From positions 1 through 64,000 of the forward strand of contig CAZWDL010000022.1 in assembly GCA_964632995.1 (NCBI GenBank): a DNA stretch of 64,000 nt, read 5' to 3'. Positions within the stretch are counted from its first letter, which is position 1. Each line of letters starts with the position of its first letter. Made by a program: the position numbers and the translations under genes. Origin of the DNA: CAZWDL01 sp964632995 (GTDB taxonomy: Bacteria > Bacteroidota > Bacteroidia > Chitinophagales > Saprospiraceae). Positions 43,444 to 52,641 of this stretch are shown here, in pieces. The notes under the pieces are model-generated. The model was not told where the DNA came from. It did not search any database and was given only the letters and a program-made list of their open reading frames with translations.

Positions 43444-44898
43444 TCAAACTTCCTCTTTTTTCCTCTGCAGCAGAAATTCACCCTTTTTCTCCACTTCACT
43501 CAGCAATTCCTTCAGATGGATATCCGTCGTAAAGGGGTTGGTCAACGTGCAGCGCAGCCAGGTGTGTCCGTCAAGCTTGGTTTTGACAATATAGAAACGC
43601 CCCTCTTCCAATAAATGCTGGCGCAGACCTTCGTTGATCTCATCCAACTGTGCAGGAGTTATCCCCTCAGAGTGATAACGAAAACAGACGATATTACAAG
43701 GTGGAGTGATCGCCAGTTCCAGATTAGAGCGTTTTCGGATCAGATCAGCCATGTGCCGCCCGTTGTCGATAACGGTGGTGACATACTGATCAATCAGTTC
43801 CCAGCCGTGAGTACGCAGCAGGCTGTAGGCCTTAACGCTCAGCATGAGCTTGGTGCACTCGAAGGTGCGTTTGGCCAGGTTGTGCCATTCGGCCTCTTCA
43901 TCGCGATTCCAGAGATACTGGCCCTGTTGATGGAAAGTGTCATAGCTGTGGGCCCCATTGCGGAAAACCAGGGCCGTGGTCACCGAAGGCGTCATCAGCA
44001 TCTTGTGAAAGTCCATAGTGACGGTATCCGCCCGTGCTATGCCCTGCACCACGGAAGCATACTTTTGGGAGAAGGCTGCCGGCGCTCCGTGCGCCCCGTC
44101 AATATGGAACCACAGGTCTTCCCGTTCACAAAAATCTGCGATCGCCTCCAGGTCGTCAAATGATCCGGTAGACGTAGAACAGGCGCTGCCCACGACGGCA
44201 ATGACCCGACGGCCGGCGCCTTCGGCGCGTTCGAGATATTCGGGTAGCAGCTCCGTACGCATACGGAATTGCGCATCAACCGGCACTTTAACAATACCCT
44301 CTTCGCCCCAGCCCATGATGCGGGCAGCGCGATCAACGCAGTAGTGCGCTTCTTCTGAAACCAGGAGCGCCAGAGGTTCACGATGACCTTCGCGCCACAC
44401 TTCTCCCGCCTTGATACTGCGCGCCGCCAGCAAGGCGGTCAGGTTGGCCAGGCTGCCCCCTGATGTCAGTACGCCATCAGCCGCCTCCCCAAAGCCGAGC
44501 CGGCGGGCAAGCATCTTTATCACTACGCGCTCGATAGCCGTAGCGGCTGCCCCCATTTCATAGACGCCCATGCCGTTGTTCATAAAATCACCCAACAAAC
44601 CGGCCAGGACCGTAACCGGCGCGGATGGGCTGATCTGATGCCCCATGTAACGGGGATTGTGGAGATGTACAGATTGCTTTAACACCTCTTCAAATAAGGA
44701 GAGCGGGGCAGGGTCAGGCATTTGTCTTGCGTCCTTTTTCCAATAATCGAAGGCGGCATCGGCCGGCTTCCAGGTAATCGCACGGGGATCATCCCCTGCC
44801 TGGGCCGCCGACAGATGATCGGCTAACTGATCGATGAGCTGATGGCCCAATTCCCGGAATCTTTCCGGATCATAGGCTTCTTTGAGCAGGTCTTTCAT
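43444..44898 (-). CDS. PLP-dependent group II amino acid decarboxylase
   Basis: Protein of 484 residues of the group II decarboxylase family (glutamate, aromatic, aspartate and diaminobutyrate decarboxylases). The PLP lysine is Lys299 in TMDFHKMLMTP, preceded by the cofactor-ring Asp in FHIDGAHGAP and the SGGSLANLTAL phosphate-binding region. The DFHKML form (rather than DPHKWL of aromatic decarboxylases) resembles L-2,4-diaminobutyrate decarboxylase-type enzymes, but substrate calls from this motif are uncertain. A partner aminotransferase for diaminobutyrate is not present. A -7 box lies at 44921-44928, 22 bases before the ATG. Confidence 0.85.
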   Translation of the reverse strand: MKDLLKEAYDPERFRELGHQLIDQLADHLSAAQAGDDPRAITWKPADAAFDYWKKDARQMPDPAPLSLFEEVLKQSVHLHNPRYMGHQISPSAPVTVLAGLLGDFMNNGMGVYEMGAAATAIERVVIKMLARRLGFGEAADGVLTSGGSLANLTALLAARSIKAGEVWREGHREPLALLVSEEAHYCVDRAARIMGWGEEGIVKVPVDAQFRMRTELLPEYLERAEGAGRRVIAVVGSACSTSTGSFDDLEAIADFCEREDLWFHIDGAHGAPAAFSQKYASVVQGIARADTVTMDFHKMLMTPSVTTALVFRNGAHSYDTFHQQGQYLWNRDEEAEWHNLAKRTFECTKLMLSVKAYSLLRTHGWELIDQYVTTVIDNGRHMADLIRKRSNLELAITPPCNIVCFRYHSEGITPAQLDEINEGLRQHLLEEGRFYIVKTKLDGHTWLRCTLTNPFTTDIHLKELLSEVEKKGEFLLQRKKEEV

Positions 44899-44920
44899 GG
44901 ATATGGTTTAATATGGAAGG

Positions 44921-44928
44921 CAAAGATA
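44921..44928 (-). promoter_or_regulatory. Predicted -7 box of the decarboxylase gene
   Basis: Minus-strand TATCTTTG, a perfect TAnnTTTG, 22 bases upstream of the ATG at 44898. Confidence 0.55.
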
Positions 44929-45045
44929 CCAATTACAAAGTATTGTTCGCCTTCGCCTCCTGTTCCGGCGGACGGAGAAGGAGGGAAAGGCTGCATCAGA
45001 GAATTTTACCTAAATTAGGGCAAACGAAAAACAACTTGCCAACCT

Positions 45046-46530
45046 ATGAATTTTTCTGAATATCGCTCCTATGATGCTCTCGGTCTGGCCCAACTGGTAA
45101 AACAAAGAGAAATAAAGCCTGCTGAGTTGGTGCAAATAGCCACGGCGCGCGCCGAGGAGGTGAATTCGCAACTCAACGCCATCATTCACCCGCTGTATGA
45201 AAGGGCGCTGGAACGGGCATCCCCGGTTGACACAAAAGCTACTTTCGCCGGGGTTCCTTTTCTACTCAAGGATTTGATGATAGAACTGGCCGGAACACCT
45301 TTTAGCGAAGGCTGTGGAGCCTTGAAGAACTACCGCAGCAAAGAGACGAGCGAAATCGTACGCCGCCTGCAGAGCGCAGGGCTGCTGATCATGGGCAAAA
45401 CTAATACGCCGGAATTTGGCCTCACTCCCTTCACGGAGCCCCGCGCCTTTAATCCAACGCGCAATCCCTGGAATACGGAAAGGACGCCGGGGGGGTCCAG
45501 CGGAGGGTCAGCTGCGGCCGTAGCAGCAGGCATCACCCCCTTCGCCACGGCAAGCGACGGTGGCGGCTCCATCCGCATACCGGCTTCCTGCTGCGGATTG
45601 TTTGGCCTTAAACCCAGCCGGGGGCGCGCACCACTGGGACCGCAGCACGGCGAGGCCTGGCAGGGGGCAGCGATGGAGAACTGCGTGAGCCGGACGGTAC
45701 GCGACAGCGCCGCGCTGCTGGATGTCATTCGCGGCGATATGATAGGTTCCCCTTTCCCCACCGCCATCCCAACCCGGCCCTACCTCGAAGAAGTAGATCA
45801 GGCGCCGGAACCCCTGCGCATCGGTTTTTCCACACAGCATACTCTGGGCGTAAGGGTCGACCGGGCCTGCATCGCAGCAGTTGAAAACAGTTGCCGTCTG
45901 CTGGAGGAATTGGGTCACCAGGTAGAGGAGGCGCCCCTTCCTTTCTTCCGGGAAGATTTGACGGAGGTTTTTATCTTCATGATCATGGGAGAAACGGCGG
46001 CTACAGTGACTAGTCTGGAAACCAAACTAGGGCGCCCCGCCCGCCGTCAGGACGTAGAACCAAGCACCTGGATACTTAACTTATTAGGACGCAGCATTTC
46101 GGCGGAAAAGTTTGCGCTGGCCCGCCGTCGCTGGAACGAAGTGTCGCGTCGAATGGCCAACTTTCACCAAAAGTACGACCTGCTGCTGACACCGGCTGTC
46201 GCTAGCCGCCCCTTCCCCATAGGCGCTTTACAGCCAAGCAATGGAGAAGAAAGGCTTCTTCAGGTAATTAATCGCCTGGGGCTCGGCAGCCTGGCCAGAG
46301 CCAATGTTGACCAGCTCGCGGAAAAAGTTTTTGCCTACATTCCCTGGACCCCACTAGCCAACATGAGTGGGCAACCCTCCATGTCAGTTCCTCTTTACTG
46401 GACAGAAGAAGAACAACTGCCGGTAGGCTCCATGTTTACGGCGCCCGTTGGCCGGGAAGACCGGCTTTTCCGCCTGGCCGGACAGCTGGAACGGGCCCGG
46501 CCCTGGTTTGACCGGATTCCCGAAGAGTAA
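45046..46530 (+). CDS. Amidase signature family protein
   Basis: Protein of 494 residues. The Ser-cisSer-Lys triad of amidase-signature enzymes is Lys75 (PFLLKDL), Ser151 (GGSSGGSAAAVAAG) and Ser175 (DGGGSIRIPAS), with the same spacing as GatA. Family members cleave amides such as fatty acid amides, indoleacetamide or nylon oligomers. It is not likely to be GatA itself, because gatB/gatC are absent and the C-terminal half differs. No signal peptide. It is divergent from the decarboxylase gene. Its 3' side leads into a region with an inverted repeat (46596-46650). Confidence 0.87.
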   Translation: MNFSEYRSYDALGLAQLVKQREIKPAELVQIATARAEEVNSQLNAIIHPLYERALERASPVDTKATFAGVPFLLKDLMIELAGTPFSEGCGALKNYRSKETSEIVRRLQSAGLLIMGKTNTPEFGLTPFTEPRAFNPTRNPWNTERTPGGSSGGSAAAVAAGITPFATASDGGGSIRIPASCCGLFGLKPSRGRAPLGPQHGEAWQGAAMENCVSRTVRDSAALLDVIRGDMIGSPFPTAIPTRPYLEEVDQAPEPLRIGFSTQHTLGVRVDRACIAAVENSCRLLEELGHQVEEAPLPFFREDLTEVFIFMIMGETAATVTSLETKLGRPARRQDVEPSTWILNLLGRSISAEKFALARRRWNEVSRRMANFHQKYDLLLTPAVASRPFPIGALQPSNGEERLLQVINRLGLGSLARANVDQLAEKVFAYIPWTPLANMSGQPSMSVPLYWTEEEQLPVGSMFTAPVGREDRLFRLAGQLERARPWFDRIPEE

Positions 46531-46595
46531 AAAAATTCATTGTTGAACATTTCTTTGCTAGTACTTGTCTCGAATTTTCGTATCCGCCAATTTAG

Positions 46596-46650
46596 CGTTC
46601 GAGATGGTTCGAGGTTGTTGGTGTTCAACGGCTTCGAACCATCTCGAACG
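46596..46650. repeat. 19-bp inverted repeat between amidase and sigma factor genes
   Basis: Arms 46596-46614 and 46632-46650 (CGTTCGAGATGGTTCGA core) match with one mismatch around a 17-base spacer. Related half-motifs flank it (TCTCGAA near 46568 and TCGAATGGTCTC near 46662). It can form a hairpin, but no T run follows, so a regulator-binding site for the sigma factor gene is as likely as a terminator. Confidence 0.6.
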
Positions 46651-46797
46651 GTCTGCGCCCGTCGAATGGTCTCAAACTGAAAAAATACGCTCTGAAAAAT
46701 TTCCATCCAACCTGTTACTTTTCTCTCTTCCTGCGTTATGAGATAAAACGGGCCCAAAAATTAATTTGGAGTTCTGCTGGTAAAAAGCTAGCTTTTC

Positions 46798-47409
46798 ATG
46801 TTTTCGAATTCGCTAACCTATAGCACCCAAAACAACGACCATCGGATGGGCAGTACCCGCAAAACTGTTTCCGAAGAGGCCATATTGGAAGAGTGGCAGG
46901 AAATACAGGCTGCTCAGCAGGACCCCGCTATGTTTCGCCCGCTCTATCACCGCTATTATGATCCCATATTCCGTTTTATTTTTCAGAGAACGGCCGACGA
47001 AGTACTGAGCGCCGATCTCTGTTCCCAGGTCTTTCTCAAAGCGATGCAGCGCCTGTCGGATTACGAATTCAAAGGCGTGCCTTTTTCGGCCTGGCTCTAC
47101 CGCATCGCCATGAACGAAACGGCCCAGCACTACCGCCGCAATAAACGGCGGCGCGTAGTCAGCATGGAAGAAGCCGATCTGAGTTCCATGATGGATGAGA
47201 TGGAAGAAGGCATCGATGAAAAAGAAAAATGGGACCTGGTACAAGCGCTGGACGATCTGAAAGACCAAGACCTTCAACTGGTTGAAATGCGTTTTTTTGA
47301 ACAGCGCCCCTTTAAGGAAATTGCGCACATCATGGGAATGACCGAGGGAAACGCCAAAGTCAGAACCTATAGAATCCTGGACCGATTAAAGAAAAAACTG
47401 GACCCCTGA
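46798..47409 (+). CDS. ECF-type RNA polymerase sigma factor
   Basis: Protein of 203 residues, or 187 if it starts at the second ATG (46846, MGSTRKTVSEE). Region 2 of sigma-70 is seen in PLYHRYYDPIFRFIFQRT to FSAWLYRIAMNETAQHYRR, including the -10 recognition helix. Region 4 is seen in LQLVEMRFFEQRPFKEIAHI followed by MTEGNAKVRTYRILDRLKK, a helix-turn-helix. Between them lies a strongly acidic linker (SSMMDEMEEGIDEKEKWD). It should direct RNA polymerase to a small regulon. The next gene, 30 bases on, encodes a membrane protein that may control it. An inverted repeat lies 150 bases upstream. Confidence 0.9.
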   Translation: MFSNSLTYSTQNNDHRMGSTRKTVSEEAILEEWQEIQAAQQDPAMFRPLYHRYYDPIFRFIFQRTADEVLSADLCSQVFLKAMQRLSDYEFKGVPFSAWLYRIAMNETAQHYRRNKRRRVVSMEEADLSSMMDEMEEGIDEKEKWDLVQALDDLKDQDLQLVEMRFFEQRPFKEIAHIMGMTEGNAKVRTYRILDRLKKKLDP

Positions 47410-47439
47410 GCGGGTTCCGCCACCTTAAAAAGGAGGGAT

Positions 47440-49158
47440 ATGAGGAACAAATACCAATTCAATCTCAACCCCCGAAAGCTATCGAGTGACGACATCGAAA
47501 AGCACAAGGATTTCGATGCCCTGCTCGAAAAATACCGGCAAAGTCCGGCTCCCCGCCGTTCCGGCCGTCGTATTCGCTTGCTCTACATCGGCAGTGCAGT
47601 CGCTGCCGCCGTAGTCGGGTTAATTTTTTACTTCAGCATCATGCAGGTTCCCGTTGATACCGGGCCGGTGATGAGCAATGAGGCTTATTTTGCTCAGCAG
47701 GATTTTGTTAATCCTCCCCTGAAAAATATTCAGCCCAGCTTTGCCAGCTACACCGTCGATGCGGAAAAAGGAGGCACCTACGAATTCGCCGGTGGCTCCC
47801 GGCTGGTCATCCCTTCCCGGGCCTTTATGAACGACCGCGGTCAGCTCATCGAGGGCAATGTGGATATTCAGTACCGGGAAATGCACGACTACATCGACTT
47901 TTTTCTCTCCGGTATTCCGATGACCTACGACTCAGCGGGTCAGCAGTACTATCTGGAATCGGCAGGTATGATCGAACTGTTTGCGCTGCAAGATGGGAAA
48001 CGCATTAATCTTGCGCCGGGCAAACGCATCGAAGTAGAGCTCATTTCCGAAATCACCGTACCTAACGTCAACGTATCCCCCCGGTATAATATCTACAAGC
48101 TGGATACCCTGTCCCGGGAGTGGATCTATCAGGATGTGGATCACATCCAGTTTCTGGATCAGCAGGTGTTGGATGAGCTAGACCCGCTTTACTGGCAAAA
48201 ACGTGCGCTGCTCAAGCAATGGGAAGCTATCGAAAGCCGGGCGGAAGCCGAAAGAGCCCGTATTCTTTCCAGCATTCCCAAACCCGAGCTCCCCGTCAAA
48301 CCGCAACCACTGCGCAGCAACCAGGCTTCCATCGGACTAACGCTTCTGGAGGACGTCGATATCCCCGGCCGTGAATTCTACCAGGGCACGATCTGGCAAA
48401 TTTCTCCCAACTGCCCGGACTTTGATCCCTCCTTCCTCAGCCAGGAAATGGATAGTTTCGAGTTTGAACCGCTGAATAACCTGGAATATGAACTCACCCT
48501 CATCAAGGGAGAGCGCCGCCAGCGCCTGATCATCATGCCAGTCTTATCGGGTAGCGACTATCAGCAAGCAGTTGAAGCCTATGAGGAAGCATACGCCGAC
48601 TACGAGATCCGAATGGCTGAACGCAAAGCGAAAATGAACAGCCAGCTGGCCGAGCTGGAAGCATCCGTCGCGGAAGAAAAAGCCCGGGCACAACGGGCTT
48701 TTGAAGCGCAGCTGGACTCCCTCGAGCAAGAGGGCGTGCCGGTGGCTCAGTCCGGCATTCGCCGGCGTATCGTCAACCGTTTCTACGCCACCAGCCTCGG
48801 CATCTGGAACTGCGACCGGCCTGTTCCCCTCGATGGCCAATCGCTCCAACCCGAATTCGAAGACCAGCACGGAAACGCATACGATAAGCATACCGCCTTT
48901 CTCGTCAGCCGGGACCGCAATACCGTCCTTCAGTTCTACTCCGGCGATGGCGGCGCCATCCATCTCGACGAAGATTCCGAAAATATGATCTGGCTCGTTT
49001 CCAGCGATAATAAAATTGCGATCTTGCGCCCCGATCAGCTGGAGCGAATCGAAAAAGAAAACGGAGAAGTCAAGATTGTCCTGCACCTCGTGGATAAGGA
49101 AATCCGGAGCGAAGGCGATGTGCGGGAAATACTACAGTTTGAAGGGACGGAGATATGA
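47440..49158 (+). CDS. Single-pass membrane protein paired with the ECF sigma factor
   Basis: Protein of 572 residues that matches no family I can name. A cytoplasmic N-terminal segment of about 45 residues, basic near the membrane (PAPRRSGRRIR), precedes one transmembrane helix (about 47-68). The rest, about 500 residues, would be periplasmic: a beta-rich part with YEFAGGSRLVIPSRAF and DIQYREMHDYIDFFLSGIPM, a charged coiled coil (about 375-430), and a beta-rich C-terminus. Its place 30 bases behind the sigma factor and its topology fit an anti-sigma or signal-receiving protein, but the N-terminus has no zinc-finger anti-sigma motif. Role is therefore an inference from position. Confidence 0.78.
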   Translation: MRNKYQFNLNPRKLSSDDIEKHKDFDALLEKYRQSPAPRRSGRRIRLLYIGSAVAAAVVGLIFYFSIMQVPVDTGPVMSNEAYFAQQDFVNPPLKNIQPSFASYTVDAEKGGTYEFAGGSRLVIPSRAFMNDRGQLIEGNVDIQYREMHDYIDFFLSGIPMTYDSAGQQYYLESAGMIELFALQDGKRINLAPGKRIEVELISEITVPNVNVSPRYNIYKLDTLSREWIYQDVDHIQFLDQQVLDELDPLYWQKRALLKQWEAIESRAEAERARILSSIPKPELPVKPQPLRSNQASIGLTLLEDVDIPGREFYQGTIWQISPNCPDFDPSFLSQEMDSFEFEPLNNLEYELTLIKGERRQRLIIMPVLSGSDYQQAVEAYEEAYADYEIRMAERKAKMNSQLAELEASVAEEKARAQRAFEAQLDSLEQEGVPVAQSGIRRRIVNRFYATSLGIWNCDRPVPLDGQSLQPEFEDQHGNAYDKHTAFLVSRDRNTVLQFYSGDGGAIHLDEDSENMIWLVSSDNKIAILRPDQLERIEKENGEVKIVLHLVDKEIRSEGDVREILQFEGTEI

Positions 49159-49171
49159 TAGTTCCCATGGT

Positions 49172-49238
49172 CTTGCCCGGCCTATCTCGCCTGATGTATG
49201 TATTTACGCATGATCAAGCGGGAAAGGCCGGGTGCAAG
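49172..49238. terminator. Long imperfect hairpin between convergent genes
   Basis: CTTGCCCGGCCT near the left end pairs with AGGCCGGGTGCAAG near the right end with a two-base bulge, and inner segments (TCTCGCCTGAT with ATCAAGCGGGA) extend the stem. It lies between the 3' ends of the sigma-linked membrane protein and the isoaspartyl peptidase and probably ends both transcripts. Confidence 0.55.
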
Positions 49239-49255
49239 TTCCCGGGCTGTTGGTC

Positions 49256-50317
49256 TCAGTTGCCGTAAATTTCCACGACCCGCTCGCCTCCCGGCTTGGC
49301 ATAACCGCGGTACATGCCTGCCGTATTAAACGGCATAGCCACATTGCCGTTGCGATCCAGCGCAACGAGGCCGCCGGTGCCGCCTGCCGCTTTCAGCTTT
49401 TCGTTGATGACCTGATCGGCCGCCTCCTGCACAGAAAGTCCTTTGTATTCCATCAGCGCTGAAACATCGTAGGCAACGGCGTAACGGATGAAGTACTCGC
49501 CGTGACCCGTAGAGGATACACCGCAGGTTTCATTTTTAGCGTAAGTACCTGCACCGATAATAGGCGAATCGCCGATGCGGTTATAGCGCTTGTTAGTCAT
49601 GCCTCCGGTGGAAGTGCCAGCCACGATGTTACCTTCGCTATCCAGCGCGATACAGCCTACCGTGCCGAACTTGTAATCGGGGTTGCGCATCCCTGTTTGT
49701 TCGTTTTCCGCCTCCTTGGCTTGCTGCAGCGATTTCCAGCGGCGCTCGGTGTAGAAGTATTCCGGATCAACTGTTTCCAGCCCCTGCTTCCGGGCAAATT
49801 CTTCGGCGCCCCCGCCTACCAGCATGACGTGTTCCGACTTTTCCATGACGGCCCGCGCCAGCGTGATGGGATTTTTCACTATAGTGACGCCACCAACGGC
49901 GCCTGCCTGCAGATTGGCGCCGTTCATGATAGAGGCATCGAGTTCATTTTTGCCCGCATTTGTAAAAACCGCTCCCTTTCCGGCATTGAACAGTGGAGAG
50001 TTTTCCAGGAAAATGATAGTTTGTGTCACCGCATCGAGGCTGGCGCCGCCATTTTTCAGGACGCCCTCTCCGATGTCCAGCGCCTGATTGAGCGCGTCGC
50101 GGTAGGCCGCTTCGGTTTCCGGCGTCATATTCTCTTTTAGAATAGTCCCCGCACCACCGTGAATGACGATGGCGTAGGCCGGTCGTTCTTCGGTGGCCGG
50201 CTCATCGGTTTCCGCTTCCACAGCCGTTGTATCCGTCGCTTCTCCCTGTTCTGCACAACCGTACAAGGCCAAGGAAAAGAAGAGCGTAAGGATGAAAAGA
50301 TGATAATTTCGGCTCAT
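49256..50317 (-). CDS. Isoaspartyl peptidase / L-asparaginase lipoprotein
   Basis: Protein of 353 residues from the ATG at 50317. The signal peptide ends in a lipobox (SLALYGC, Cys21), followed by an acidic Thr/Glu-rich linker. The rest is an Ntn-hydrolase of the plant-type asparaginase group (family T2): it begins AIVIHGGAGTI, and the autocleavage nucleophile is the Thr in KFGTVGCIALD (about residue 219), which becomes the new N-terminus of the beta subunit. NKRYNRIGDSPIIGAGTYA follows as expected. It releases aspartate from beta-aspartyl peptides or asparagine. Lipid anchoring suggests action in the periplasm or at the surface. Confidence 0.9.
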   Translation of the reverse strand: MSRNYHLFILTLFFSLALYGCAEQGEATDTTAVEAETDEPATEERPAYAIVIHGGAGTILKENMTPETEAAYRDALNQALDIGEGVLKNGGASLDAVTQTIIFLENSPLFNAGKGAVFTNAGKNELDASIMNGANLQAGAVGGVTIVKNPITLARAVMEKSEHVMLVGGGAEEFARKQGLETVDPEYFYTERRWKSLQQAKEAENEQTGMRNPDYKFGTVGCIALDSEGNIVAGTSTGGMTNKRYNRIGDSPIIGAGTYAKNETCGVSSTGHGEYFIRYAVAYDVSALMEYKGLSVQEAADQVINEKLKAAGGTGGLVALDRNGNVAMPFNTAGMYRGYAKPGGERVVEIYGN

Positions 50318-50528
50318 TCGTAAAGTGTATTTTAGGAGTGAGAAAATAGCTGATTTTTTACCGGGGGCCAAAAATAAACTGCTGAAAACATTCCCGACAG
50401 CCCGCTGTTGATCAAATGGACGATGGAAAATGCGTGCTAATGCTTTCGACTGTTCGACACATATCGCTCAGTCATCTGAAAAACGCTTCGTTTTATCTAT
50501 TTTCTACTATCGTCTTACTCAGGCGCAC

Positions 50529-50536
50529 TATCTTTG
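50529..50536 (+). promoter_or_regulatory. Predicted -7 box of sppA
   Basis: TATCTTTG, a perfect TAnnTTTG, 26 bases before the sppA ATG. The stretch from 50318 to 50528 shows no other clear element. Confidence 0.55.
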
Positions 50537-50562
50537 ATAAGGTTACAAATATTTAAATAAGA

Positions 50563-52338
50563 ATGACACAATTCCTCAAATTTCTACTCGCCTCTTGCTT
50601 GGGCGTCATTATAGCCGTGTTTGTCCTCTTTGGAATCGGAAGCCTGGTTATCGCCGGCATTGCTCAACGGTCCGATGAACCTAAGGATGTCAAGCCCAAC
50701 ACCGTCCTGCACCTCAGCTTCGACCAGCCTATCCCCGAAAGAACAAACAATCTGCAAATTAATCCTTTTGATTTCGAAAGAAGAAAAATACTCGGCCTTC
50801 AGGAAATCCGGGAAACGATTACCCAGGCCAAAACGGATGACAATATAAAAGGAATTTTTCTGGATGTAGACATGCTGGCATCCTCCGGCATCGTCTCTAC
50901 TACCAATTTGCGGGAAGCAATACTCGATTTTCGCGAAAGCGGAAAATTTGTGGTGGCTTACGCCAAATACTACACTCAAGGGGCCTATTACCTGGCCTCA
51001 GCCGCTGACAAGGTTTACGTCAACCCGCTCGGTATCGTCGATTTCCGCGGCTTCGCCGTACAAATCCCCTTTTTTAAGGAAATGCTGGATAAAATCGGTG
51101 TAGACATGCAGATTTTCTACGCCGGCCAGTTCAAAAGCGCTACTGAACCTTATCGCCTGACCGAAATGAGCGATCAGAATAAATTTCAGACTCGCGAATA
51201 TCTGGGAACCATCTACCGGGATTTCCTTTCCGATATCAGCAAAACCCGGGACATCAGCGTGGATGCACTCGATGAGATTGCCAATAATTATACGGGCGGC
51301 ATGCCGGAAGGCGCGCTCGAGGCCGGCCTGGTCGATGCCCTTGGGCACCGCAACGAAGCAATGGATGAGCTCCGCCAACGCCTGGGCCTCGATGAAGAGG
51401 AAAAGGTATCTATGCTTTCGCTAAAAGAATATAACCGCAGCAATCCGCCCGATAAGGATTACAGCGTCCGGGATAAGATCGCCGTCGTTTATGCCGAAGG
51501 AAGCATCCTGGACGGCAAAGGCGAAAACGGTACGATCGGCGATGAGAAGTACACCGATATTATTGAAGATCTGCGCCGCGATGATCGCGTCAAAGCCATC
51601 GTCCTGCGCGTCAACTCTCCCGGTGGCAGCGCCATGGCCTCTGAAAACATCTGGAAAGAACTAAGCCTGGCGCGGCAGGAAGGTATTCCGGTGGTCGTAT
51701 CCATGGGAGATTACGCCGCTTCCGGCGGTTATTATATCGCCTCGGCCAGCGATTCTATCTATGCCGAACCTAAAACACTGACAGGCTCCATCGGCGTTTT
51801 CAGCATCATTCCGAATGCACGGGAATTGCTTGACGACAAGATCGGCATCAGCTTTGATTCGGTCAAAACCACCGACGTCGCCGCCGGCATCACTCCCTTC
51901 TTCGATCTGACGCCGAAGGAGGAGCGCTTTCTGCAGCAGCGCACCGATATGATGTACGAAACCTTCCTGCAGCGCGTAGCCGAAAACCGGAACATGAGCC
52001 GCGATTCCGTCCACGAGATCGCCCAGGGCCGGGTATGGACCGGCCTCAAAGCTGAGGAGATTGGCCTGGTCGACCGCATCGGCAACCTGGAAGATGCCAT
52101 CGAAACCGCCTCTGGCATGGCCGGCATTGAAACTTTCCGTCTCAGCGAATACCCGCAGGTGAAAGATCCGCTTCAGGAACTCCTGGAAAATGTAATGGGT
52201 ATGGAGGAAAGTATGGTTGCCGAACAGTTACTTCAAAAGGAAACGCCGGAATGGTACCCTTACTTTAAATTCATTAAGGAATTGCGCGATGCTAAAGGCG
52301 CCCAGGCGAGACTGCCATTCGTAGTGAATTTTGACTAG
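50563..52338 (+). CDS. sppA: Signal peptide peptidase SppA, long (67K) type
   Basis: Protein of 591 residues, the duplicated-domain long form. An N-terminal transmembrane helix (about 9-33) anchors it to the inner membrane with the catalytic part outside. As in the E. coli enzyme, the dyad is split between the two repeats: Lys191 in AGQFKSATEPYR (N-terminal domain) and Ser387 in MGDYAASGGYYIAS (C-terminal domain). The LTGSIGVFS motif follows. It degrades cleaved signal peptides in the membrane. It has its own promoter and no close downstream partner. Confidence 0.95.
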   Translation: MTQFLKFLLASCLGVIIAVFVLFGIGSLVIAGIAQRSDEPKDVKPNTVLHLSFDQPIPERTNNLQINPFDFERRKILGLQEIRETITQAKTDDNIKGIFLDVDMLASSGIVSTTNLREAILDFRESGKFVVAYAKYYTQGAYYLASAADKVYVNPLGIVDFRGFAVQIPFFKEMLDKIGVDMQIFYAGQFKSATEPYRLTEMSDQNKFQTREYLGTIYRDFLSDISKTRDISVDALDEIANNYTGGMPEGALEAGLVDALGHRNEAMDELRQRLGLDEEEKVSMLSLKEYNRSNPPDKDYSVRDKIAVVYAEGSILDGKGENGTIGDEKYTDIIEDLRRDDRVKAIVLRVNSPGGSAMASENIWKELSLARQEGIPVVVSMGDYAASGGYYIASASDSIYAEPKTLTGSIGVFSIIPNARELLDDKIGISFDSVKTTDVAAGITPFFDLTPKEERFLQQRTDMMYETFLQRVAENRNMSRDSVHEIAQGRVWTGLKAEEIGLVDRIGNLEDAIETASGMAGIETFRLSEYPQVKDPLQELLENVMGMEESMVAEQLLQKETPEWYPYFKFIKELRDAKGAQARLPFVVNFD

Positions 52339-52534
52339 GCAAGACCACTGCTTTTCGCATTTCGCGCGGGCCCGGGCAGGCTTCGACAAGCGACAGGCAG
52401 CACTCTGCCAAACCTGGCGGCGCCGGTAAAGAATTTACAAAATATTACTGTATGCTTTGCGCCTTTGCATGGAGCTCAAAAGCGTCTTTTCGCTCCAGCG
52501 AAAGGCTACTTTTCTACGCAGCAACCTATTAGCA

Positions 52535-52559
52535 CGGAAAATTCACAAAGAATTTTCCG
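52535..52559. repeat. 10-bp perfect hairpin
   Basis: CGGAAAATTC and GAATTTTCCG pair around ACAAA. It is not followed by a T run on either strand; it may still end transcription of one of the flanking convergent genes. Confidence 0.55.
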
Positions 52560-52641
52560 CCCGAAGGGCTGACGAATTGTAAAACATTGGTTGCCAGATA
52601 ATTATAAAGATTACACCCACTTTTTCTTCAACGAGGTATAA

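Noticed and set aside
46570..46680. GGTTCGA-containing sequence that could suggest a tRNA T-arm
   Set aside because: It belongs to the 19-bp inverted repeat; no acceptor, D or anticodon stems can be formed around it.
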